Below, in pieces: positions 1 through 4,555 of a stretch of DNA of 5,737 nt; position 1 is the first letter of the stretch; each line of letters begins with the position of its first letter. The stretch comes from JANWHF01 sp036276235 (GTDB taxonomy: Bacteria; Planctomycetota; Phycisphaerae; Tepidisphaerales; Tepidisphaeraceae). The notes under the pieces were generated by a model that searched no databases, had not been told where the DNA came from, and worked only from the letters and a program-made list of their open reading frames with translations. The translations under genes and the position numbers were made by a program. The stretch lies in contig DATBDZ010000375.1 of NCBI GenBank assembly GCA_036276235.1, positions 1 through 5,737 of the forward strand. The letters run 5' to 3'.

Positions 1-10
1 CCTTACGCAT
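1..10 (-). CDS. Start of a truncated gene leaving the left edge
   Basis: Only the first three codons (M-R-K) and one further base are visible, so no product can be named. The case for a real start is its initiation region: read on the minus strand, an ATG at 10-8 is preceded by GAGGAG (complement of 20-25), a strong Shine-Dalgarno match, with a 9-nt A-rich spacer. It would be transcribed in the same direction as the TrkA-N gene at 190-660, separated by the long inverted repeat at 43-183. It could also be a chance match in a non-coding stretch. Confidence 0.45.
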
Positions 11-42
11 TTTTTATTGCTCCTCGTCAATTCCGAAAATGC

Positions 43-183
43 GCGCTCTGAGATCCGTGCCCTCGCCTTAGGCTCGTACACGGCGTGGTGATATTTTTCG
101 ACCTTCGCAGATCGCTCGGTAGTACGAGAACCGTTCACCACGCCGCGTACGAGCCCAGGCGAGGGCACGGATTCTCCGTGCGC
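43..183. repeat. Long imperfect inverted repeat, 48-nt arms
   Basis: The core arms are 53-90 and 136-172. They are complementary over 37-38 nt with two substitutions and one indel, and contain CACCACGCCG, GTACGAGCC and GGCGAGGGCACGGAT. Pairing continues less perfectly out to 43 and 183 (8 of 10 positions). The loop is 45 nt (91-135). The repeat begins 7 nt past the stop of the minus-strand gene at 190-660. Read on that strand the second arm ends in GCGCGCATTTTC, so the RNA would form a very stable hairpin followed by a short T run. It may therefore act as a terminator or 3'-end stabiliser. Its size and symmetry also fit a small non-autonomous mobile element. No transposase is present, and no target duplication longer than 3 nt is evident. 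Confidence 0.85.
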
Positions 184-189
184 TGCAAT

Positions 190-660
190 TTAAGCGTTCT
201 GCAAAGCGGCCGGCCTAATCTTCTTCAGCAGTCGCAGAAACTCCTGCGCCACGATTTGTTCTTCGATGAGCACTTCGTTGGCCCCCAGCTTATGCGCTTC
301 CATGCCATTGGAGATGAAATGGAGCCGCGCCATGATGTGGACGTTGGGGTTCAGCTCTCGGGCCAATCGCACCGCCGCCAGGGCGACCTCATCATTAGGC
401 ACGGTGACGGCAAAAAAGGTCGCCCGCTCGATCCCCGCGCGGCGAAGCGTTTCGGCTTCCCGAACATCACCCTCAACCATGTGCATGCCGCGATGTTCGC
501 AACGGTTAATCGTCGTCGGATTGAGCTCGATCACCACAAACCGCGTTTGCTCGGCGGCCAGGACCTCGCCCACCGCCCGGCCCGGCACGCCGAAGCCGGC
601 GATGATCGCGTGGCCGCTGATCGTCTGCCAATCAAATGGTTCGCAATTGTTACCGGACAT
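190..660 (-). CDS. Stand-alone TrkA-N (RCK_N) NAD-binding domain protein
   Basis: This 156-residue protein is a single Rossmann domain of the TrkA-N/RCK_N type, most like the cytoplasmic domain of KefC/YbaL transporters. Visible landmarks are HAIIAGFGVPG with the glycine motif GxGxxG at 22-27, the acidic residue closing strand 2 (VVIELNP, Glu45), VEGDVREAETLRRAGIERA (about 62-80) with Gly64-Asp65, the strand AVTVPND, and a later HIMAR. In this family the domain binds NAD(H) or a nucleotide and gates K+ transport. Here there are no membrane segments and no RCK_C domain, so it would have to act in trans or bind another partner. I chose the ATG at 660 over an in-frame start at 720 because the family match begins just after it and GGAAGGAG (complement of 674-681) lies 13 nt upstream. 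It is divergent from the gene at 878. Confidence 0.85.
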   Translation of the reverse strand: MSGNNCEPFDWQTISGHAIIAGFGVPGRAVGEVLAAEQTRFVVIELNPTTINRCEHRGMHMVEGDVREAETLRRAGIERATFFAVTVPNDEVALAAVRLARELNPNVHIMARLHFISNGMEAHKLGANEVLIEEQIVAQEFLRLLKKIRPAALQNA

Positions 661-795
661 GACGGTTTGGTTGCTCCTTCCGCAACCTTTACTGTAGACC
701 CTTCGCGCGCAGGCCGCCATACTTTTTTCTGAAGGGCATCGAAAAATCGCGCGGCCCTCTCATCCGCCTCCCATGATTTCGCGAGGGCGGCAGAG

Positions 796-801
796 TATAA
801 T
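796..801 (+). promoter_or_regulatory. Candidate -10 box TATAAT for the gene at 878
   Basis: This is a perfect TATAAT hexamer in an otherwise GC-rich intergenic region between two divergent genes. At the expected distance upstream (about 773-778) the sequence is ATGATT, which is not a good -35, so the call rests on the -10 and its placement. Transcription would begin near 808 and give a leader of about 70 nt that contains the hairpin at 818-836. Confidence 0.45.
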
Positions 802-817
802 GACCGCGATTCGGATG

Positions 818-836
818 CGGCCCGGCCGCCGGGCCG
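818..836 (+). repeat. Perfect GC hairpin in the leader of the gene at 878
   Basis: The 8-nt arms CGGCCCGG (818-825) and CCGGGCCG (829-836) are perfectly complementary around a 3-nt loop. There is no T run after it, so it is not an intrinsic terminator. It falls at the 5' end of the RNA predicted from the TATAAT at 796, where it could stabilise the transcript or affect initiation. Chance is possible in DNA this rich in GC. Confidence 0.5.
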
Positions 837-877
837 GGTGTTGATGTCGGATCAATTCTTTGACGCCGGACCAGACC

Positions 878-1243
878 ATGAAACGGATGTTTTGGTTTTT
901 GCAGGATGAGCCCAAGCCGCAGGCACAGGTCGTCATTTCCAAAATCTCCCGCGAGCAGCATCGGCAGTTGCTTGAATTGCTGTCCGAGATCGGCCTGGGC
1001 ATCGTCGCCGAGCAGCGCGGCCCCGTGCCGCTGCTGACGTTCGGCCGCCGCGTGCTTGAGCGGCTGCATTCGGACACCGGCCGCGCGATTCCCCTGCCAT
1101 ATTTTGCCGATGCGCTCAAGCATGTCATCAAGGACATGCGGCACGATCAACTGCGAATCATGTCCCCCACCGACTGCATAGCGGTCGGCTACGTCTACAA
1201 CGCCGCCGACCCCGAAACCTGGCCGATCAAATCCAGATTGTGA
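878..1243 (+). CDS. Small hypothetical protein, 121 aa
   Basis: I do not recognise a family. Strong bias to G or C in the third codon position through most of the frame argues that it is coding, and the antisense frames here are shadows. The protein is cytosolic in character: no signal peptide or membrane segment. A mixed basic N-terminus (MKRMFWFLQDEPKPQ) leads into a helix-like stretch (ISREQHRQLLELLSEIGLGIV, about 23-43), then VPLLTFGRRVLERL (50-63) and a second helical segment PYFADALKHVIKDMRHDQ (74-91), ending in a short tail with AVGYVYNAADPETWP. I use the ATG at 878; a TTG at 860 and an ATG at 887 are alternatives, and no strong Shine-Dalgarno separates them. It is likely monocistronic: a -10 box lies upstream and a terminator starts 10 nt after the stop. 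Confidence 0.7.
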   Translation: MKRMFWFLQDEPKPQAQVVISKISREQHRQLLELLSEIGLGIVAEQRGPVPLLTFGRRVLERLHSDTGRAIPLPYFADALKHVIKDMRHDQLRIMSPTDCIAVGYVYNAADPETWPIKSRL

Positions 1244-1253
1244 CGCAATGTGG

Positions 1254-1277
1254 CACGGGCGTCCCGCCCGTGTTTTT
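1254..1277 (+). terminator. Hairpin plus T run, built from a palindromic repeat
   Basis: The perfect 8-nt stem CACGGGCG (1254-1261) / CGCCCGTG (1265-1272) has the loop TCC and is followed at once by TTTTT (1273-1277). This is a textbook rho-independent terminator, 10 nt after the stop of the gene at 878-1243. The hairpin itself resembles a dispersed repeat that I recall from planctomycete genomes, where it is seen as spurious peptides such as GTGVPPV or MARASRP in over-extended gene starts. That recollection needs a genome search. Confidence 0.75.
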
Positions 1278-1302
1278 CCGTCGCAATACCAGACCCTACC
1301 AG

Positions 1303-1308
1303 TACAAT
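1303..1308 (+). promoter_or_regulatory. Candidate -10 box TACAAT for the ThuA gene
   Basis: TACAAT matches five of six consensus positions and lies just after the upstream terminator, as expected for a separately transcribed gene. No convincing -35 hexamer is seen 16-18 nt upstream (about 1280-1285 reads GTCGCA). It would give a leader of roughly 75 nt before the start at 1391. Confidence 0.35.
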
Positions 1309-1390
1309 AGGAACCGTGTTCTGCCGGAAAATGTTCAAGTCTCACGGCATGTCGGCGCCTGCGCAGCGATTTCTTGCGAGGGATGTTCCA

Positions 1391-2137
1391 ATGAATTTAA
1401 GAATCGTGCTCGTCTTGGTTGCGACAACCGTGATCGTTCTCCTGCAATCCGCCCGCGCCGGTCAAGCTGCCCCGGCAAAGCCCCTGAATATCGTCATCGC
1501 GATTGCCGAAGACGAATACCATGCCAAGGAAACGCTTCCGGCTTTCGCCAAGTCTGAGCTTAATGACCCGCTGCGATTCAACGTCAAGATCATCCAGAGC
1601 GACAGCAAGACCGATCTCCCCGGCACCGAGGCGTTGAAGGACGCCGACCTGTTGATCATGTTCCTCCGCCGCCGCGAGCTGCCAGAGGCGCAGCTCAAGG
1701 CGTTTCAGACGTACTTCGATTCCGGCAAGCCGCTTGTCGCGATTCGAACGAGCTGTCATGCGTTTCAGAACTGGCTGGAGTTCGACAAGGTGGTGCTTGG
1801 TTGCAACTACAATAATCACTATGCCGCCACGGGAACGCTGAGCATCGCGACAGCAAAGGGCCAGGCCAGCAATCCGATCCTGCGCGGCATTCCCGAGCAA
1901 TTCACCAGCAGTTCCTCGCTCTACAAAATGATGCCGCTGGCCGACACCTGCACGCCGCTGCTGATCGGCACCTGGACCAACAAACCCGCCGAGCCGGTGG
2001 CGTGGACGAATGTCCACAAGGGGGGGCGGGTGTTCTTTACGTCTCTCGGTTCGCCGGAGGATTTCAAGTCGCCGGTTTTTGTGCGCTTGTTGAGGAATGG
2101 GGTACTGTGGGCCGCGGAGCGGACTGCAGAAAATTGA
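1391..2137 (+). CDS. Exported ThuA-domain protein
   Basis: This 248-residue protein is predicted to be secreted. Residues 1-26 form a signal peptide (MNLRIVLVLVATTVIVLLQSARA, cleavage near ARA or GQA). The rest fits a ThuA-like domain (glutamine-amidotransferase-like fold): strand NIVIAIAEDEYH (33-44), ALKDADLLIMFLRRRELPEAQ (81-101), GKPLVAIRTSCHAF (112-125) with Cys122-His123 where the family carries its conserved histidine, NYNNHY (139-144), and PVAWTNVHKGGRVFFTSLGSPEDF (202-225), typical of the family's C-terminal half. ThuA proteins are linked to trehalose and other 3-keto-sugar metabolism in rhizobia; exported planctomycete members are mostly uncharacterised, so the substrate is unknown. 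The ATG at 1391 is chosen because GAGGGA lies 7 nt upstream and the signal peptide begins there; the frame stays open to 1250, but that part only translates the repeat at 1254. Confidence 0.88.
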   Translation: MNLRIVLVLVATTVIVLLQSARAGQAAPAKPLNIVIAIAEDEYHAKETLPAFAKSELNDPLRFNVKIIQSDSKTDLPGTEALKDADLLIMFLRRRELPEAQLKAFQTYFDSGKPLVAIRTSCHAFQNWLEFDKVVLGCNYNNHYAATGTLSIATAKGQASNPILRGIPEQFTSSSSLYKMMPLADTCTPLLIGTWTNKPAEPVAWTNVHKGGRVFFTSLGSPEDFKSPVFVRLLRNGVLWAAERTAEN

Positions 2138-2161
2138 TCGCTCATCCGTCGGCCCTCAGAA

Positions 2162-2285
2162 CCCTCTCCCCTGTACTCAGGGAGAGGGCAGGGTGAGGGG
2201 ACGAACGCATCAACTTGCGAACAGCGCCATATCGCGCACGTTGTCCCCTCACCCCAACCCTCTCCCCTGAGTACAGGGGAGAGGG
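2162..2285. repeat. Inverted doublet of a self-palindromic repeat (BIME-like)
   Basis: Arm 2162-2202 is the reverse complement of 2243-2285 except for small indels and one or two substitutions, with a 40-nt spacer. Each arm also folds on itself. The right arm has a perfect 12-bp stem (CCCTCTCCCCTG / CAGGGGAGAGGG) around AGTA; the left arm has the same stem with one G missing. AGAA sits directly on both outer sides (2158-2161 and 2286-2289), a possible 4-bp duplication. Translations of this unit (LTPTLSPEYRGEG, SPVLRGEGWGEG) resemble peptides that recur as mis-annotated ends of proteins in many genomes, which supports a dispersed repeat. Confidence 0.88.
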
Positions 2286-2366
2286 AGAATGCGCGCGCTC
2301 GCTCCTTCGGTTGCATGCCGCGGTTCGCCATTCTGGCGCCTTACAGCAATTAATCGTCATGCTGAG

Positions 2367-2403
2367 GTACTCGCCCACCACGTCGCTCGTGGGGGGCGAG
2401 TAC
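2367..2403. repeat. Short inverted repeat, 16-nt arms
   Basis: GTACTCGCCCACCACG (2367-2382) pairs with CGTGGGGGGCGAGTAC (2388-2403) with one mismatch and a 5-nt loop, TCGCT. It is a single hairpin rather than a doublet and shares no evident sequence with the two doublets on either side. No T run follows, so it is not a standard terminator in either direction. Confidence 0.75.
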
Positions 2404-2486
2404 ACCCACCTACAACTCCGGTTTCATGCTTAGGAGCCGCGCAAAGATAACTCATCCAATTCCCGTGTCGATCACGTGGGTCTTAC

Positions 2487-2584
2487 GGGTGCCATGTCCC
2501 ACGCTTGCGTGGGCATGTCTGTCGGCGGCATAGAGCCGTTTGCGATTGCACGACATGCCCACGCAAGCGGGGGACATGGCACCC
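2487..2584. repeat. Inverted doublet with 33-nt arms (BIME-like)
   Basis: Arm 2487-2519 and arm 2552-2584 are complementary at 32 of 33 positions around a 32-nt spacer. Each arm is itself a hairpin: CCCACGC-TT-GCGTGGG is perfect in the left arm and carries one mismatch in the right. The whole could extrude as one long hairpin or as two small ones. No direct duplication is seen at its outer edges (TTAC on the left, AAAT on the right). The GTGCCATG...GTGGGCATG wording resembles dispersed repeats I recall from planctomycete genomes. Confidence 0.88.
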
Positions 2585-2729
2585 AAATGAACCGATGAAT
2601 TTGGATAGGTTAACCGTGCGCGGCACCTTAGCGGGTGCGGCGCAGCCGCATGGCCACTCAGCATGACAGGATGCGTGCAGCAGAACTCTCACAAAAACTA
2701 GACCCAAAGCGACATTTCGCGCGCCGGCA

Positions 2730-2741
2730 GGTATCAATACC
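2730..2741. promoter_or_regulatory. Palindrome GGTATCAATACC, possible operator
   Basis: This is a 12-nt inverted repeat (GGTAT-CA-ATACC) about 73 nt upstream of the alpha/beta-hydrolase start, with CCGG partly continuing the symmetry. It is AT-richer than its surroundings and sits where a repressor or activator could bind. The reading is weak: no promoter hexamers are clear beside it. Confidence 0.2.
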
Positions 2742-2813
2742 GGTCAGAATGTTTCCTCAGCTCGCAATCAATCGCCCGCAGATAGTTCAGTTTTTCGCGG
2801 AGGCACAGCAGCG

Positions 2814-4034
2814 ATGATCCCACTTCTCAATGATGCATCGACCAAGCGACTTCTCGCCATTCTTGCGACACTCGCGGTGGCCGTAAGCACGCATGCACAA
2901 ACGCAGACCCCGGCAAGCGATCCAACAACCCACCCCGCCCTTCCACCGATCCCTCTACCGATGGCGGTTCCCAAACCGGGGCCGGTGACTGATCAATCCT
3001 ATGCCCCGCAGCCAATCCTCCAAGGCGGCGTTGTTGTCACGCTTTGGCCAGCCGGCTCGAAATACCTGAACAAGGATCGCGTTCACGAGGCGGAAGTTTA
3101 CAACATGAGCCGCGATGTGCCGGGGCGCATCGGGAGCATCGTCAACATTCATAATCCGTCGATCGAAGTTCACACGGTCGATTCGAGCTTGAACACCGGC
3201 GCGGTGGTGATTCTCGCCGCGGGCGGCGGCCATAACACGCTAAACGTCGGCTCGGAATCCGCCGACTTTGTCCCCTTCTTCTACAACTACGGCGTCAACA
3301 CCGTCATCCTCCGCAATCGCCTGCGGCGTGATGGTTACAATTCGCGCACCGATGAAGTTTACGATGCGCAGCAGGCCGTCCGTCTCGTGCGGGCCCACGC
3401 GAAGGAATGGCGGCTGGATCCGAACAAGATCGGCGTCATGGGCTTCTCCGCCGGCGCTGAGCTTTCGGCTCCCGCGGCGATTTACTTCGACGATTTCGAC
3501 AAAGCCAACAACGACCCGAGCGATCCGCTGGCGGGGATTTCATCGCGGCCGGATTTTGTCGGCATCATCTACCCCGGCCCCTCTCCCTTCACCACGCGCG
3601 GCGGCGCGACGCCCCCGCCGATCCCGCGCAACGCGCCGCCGGCGTTTATTGTTTGCGCCGGCTCGGGCGATCAGCAGCATGCCGCCTGGGCCGATGATTA
3701 TTTCGCAGCCATGCTGGCGATCAGCATCCCTAACATCGAGATGCACATCTACGCCAACGGCCATCACCCCGGCAGCGGCTCAACCGGCGGCCTGACCGAC
3801 CGCCTCGGCACGCCCTACGGCACCTGGCAATTCCGCTTCATCGACTGGTTCCGCGACCTGGGCTTCCTAAAGAAAACCGGCATCAAAACCCAAGCCGCCA
3901 TTGATACCGAAGCCTACGTAGCCCAACCCCCGCGCGGCGGCCGCGGACGCGGTGGACGGCCCGGGGCGATGCCGGCGACAGCGCCGACGAATCCGGCTGG
4001 AGCACAAGCGCCAAGCCGGGGCGGGACACCGTAG
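2814..4034 (+). CDS. Exported alpha/beta hydrolase (esterase-like)
   Basis: This 406-residue protein is predicted to be exported. The signal peptide covers about 1-28 (LLAILATLAVAVSTHA), followed by a Pro/Thr-rich linker to about residue 60. The hydrolase domain shows an oxyanion-type loop VVILAAGGGHN (131-141), the nucleophile elbow GFSAG (210-214, Ser212), a candidate acid Asp286 in AGSGDQQ, and a candidate histidine at 317/318 in YANGHHPGSG. The pattern recalls the acetyl-xylan/feruloyl esterase-like group often annotated as endo-1,4-beta-xylanase-like, so ester hydrolysis on plant or algal polysaccharides is plausible but unproven. The C-terminus (from about 370) is a low-complexity tail rich in Gly, Arg, Pro and Ala, starting PPRGGRGRGGRPG, outside the catalytic fold. 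The ATG at 2814 has GGAGG 10 nt upstream. The next gene starts 10 nt after its stop. Confidence 0.9.
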   Translation: MIPLLNDASTKRLLAILATLAVAVSTHAQTQTPASDPTTHPALPPIPLPMAVPKPGPVTDQSYAPQPILQGGVVVTLWPAGSKYLNKDRVHEAEVYNMSRDVPGRIGSIVNIHNPSIEVHTVDSSLNTGAVVILAAGGGHNTLNVGSESADFVPFFYNYGVNTVILRNRLRRDGYNSRTDEVYDAQQAVRLVRAHAKEWRLDPNKIGVMGFSAGAELSAPAAIYFDDFDKANNDPSDPLAGISSRPDFVGIIYPGPSPFTTRGGATPPPIPRNAPPAFIVCAGSGDQQHAAWADDYFAAMLAISIPNIEMHIYANGHHPGSGSTGGLTDRLGTPYGTWQFRFIDWFRDLGFLKKTGIKTQAAIDTEAYVAQPPRGGRGRGGRPGAMPATAPTNPAGAQAPSRGGTP

Positions 4035-4044
4035 AATCATTGCA

Positions 4045-4515
4045 GTGAAGCGCTTCGCTCGAATCCTTTTCAATTCATCGGCGATGATGTCCGGAGCCGT
4101 GATCGTCGCGGGCGTGATCCTCGCGAGCATCTCGCCGCACGAGGCGAGCATTCAAAGGATTGGAGTTCACGCCCGACTTGACGCAGATAAATTTGTCGCA
4201 CACAACTGGGAATATCCACGGGGTGAAGTGCTGTTGCGAATTAGGTTCTGGCCGTCTCAAGGGTGGCAAGATCACGGCGTTCATGGCGAATTCGGGGGAA
4301 TCCGAATCGACTACTTTCCAGATTCTCCCATGGGGAGATGGTGGACGGTCTATGTTTCAACGTGGTGGCTCATCCCCGCTCTTCTACCGGGATTCGCATT
4401 TGTCTGCTTCCATCTCCGCATGCGTAACGCGCCAACCGGCATCTGCTCCAATTGTGGCTACGATTTACGGGCCACGCCGGAGCGTTGTCCGGAGTGCGGC
4501 AAACCGGCTTGCTAA
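4045..4515 (+). CDS. Two-TM membrane protein with C-terminal zinc ribbon
   Basis: This 156-residue protein matches a planctomycete architecture I recognise: a basic N-terminus, one transmembrane helix (about 13-29, SGAVIVAGVILASIS), an extracytoplasmic domain rich in Trp, Gly and Phe (30-106), a second helix (107-124, WWLIPALLPGFAFVCFHL), a basic stretch (RMRN), and a four-cysteine zinc ribbon, CSNCGYDLRATPERCPEC, with Cys134, 137, 148 and 151. The ribbon should lie in the cytoplasm. Function is unknown; members occur as many paralogues per genome. The start is uncertain: I use GTG at 4045, which gives the usual KRFARILFN-type N-terminus, with ATG at 4084 or 4087 as alternatives that would cut into the first helix. 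No strong Shine-Dalgarno is seen. With 10 nt separating it from the hydrolase gene, it may be co-transcribed or translationally coupled. The frame is open back to 3952, but that part overlaps the hydrolase tail. Confidence 0.78.
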   Translation: MKRFARILFNSSAMMSGAVIVAGVILASISPHEASIQRIGVHARLDADKFVAHNWEYPRGEVLLRIRFWPSQGWQDHGVHGEFGGIRIDYFPDSPMGRWWTVYVSTWWLIPALLPGFAFVCFHLRMRNAPTGICSNCGYDLRATPERCPECGKPAC

Positions 4516-4531
4516 TTCCCTTGAACAAACT

Positions 4532-4541
4532 CCCGCGCGGG
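4532..4541. repeat. Palindrome CCCGCGCGGG before the propeller gene
   Basis: This 10-nt perfect palindrome sits between the zinc-ribbon gene's stop and the start of the PD40 gene, followed by GGCTAGCTTTTG. It could be a weak terminator or could hide the G-rich stretch (4539-4542) that would serve as ribosome binding site. It is too short to be firm about either. Confidence 0.25.
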
Positions 4542-4555
4542 GCTAGCTTTTGAAT

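Larger units (their letters stand above)
2138..2813. other. 676-nt intergenic region rich in palindromic repeats
   Basis: I see no convincing gene here. In order, the region holds a doublet of a self-palindromic repeat (2162-2285), a short hairpin (2367-2403), a second and unrelated doublet (2487-2584), a small hairpin TGCGGC/GCCGCA (2636-2650), the palindrome GGTATCAATACC (2730-2741), and the ribosome binding site of the next gene (GGAGG, 2799-2803). Open frames across it translate the repeats (for example LTPTLSPEYRGEGE) and lack good start signals. No clear promoter for the gene at 2814 stands out, though one must lie here unless transcription enters from upstream. Confidence 0.8.

Noticed and set aside
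85..732. 215-codon plus-strand open frame
   Set aside because: It overlaps the TrkA-N gene on the opposite strand and begins inside the inverted repeat; its translation shows no domain and no start signal.
689..1345. 218-codon minus-strand open frame
   Set aside because: It is antisense to the small gene at 878-1243 and runs through the promoter and terminator; low-complexity translation and no recognisable domain.
1250..1390. N-terminal extension of the ThuA protein (MARASRPCF...)
   Set aside because: It translates the terminator hairpin and leader; a good ribosome binding site and a signal peptide place the start at 1391.
1397..2017. 206-codon minus-strand open frame
   Set aside because: It is a shadow of the ThuA gene, whose domain motifs lie on the plus strand.
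2142..2433. Short frames translating LTPTLSPEYRGEGE and similar peptides
   Set aside because: These are translations of the palindromic repeat, not proteins.
2635..2817. 60-codon frame whose stop overlaps the hydrolase start as ATGA
   Set aside because: The overlap looks like translational coupling, but third positions lack the local GC bias, no ribosome binding site is seen, and the start falls in a small hairpin.
4160..4546. 128-codon frame overlapping the zinc-ribbon gene
   Set aside because: It is an alternative frame of the same DNA; the CxxC ribbon and membrane helices are in the other frame.
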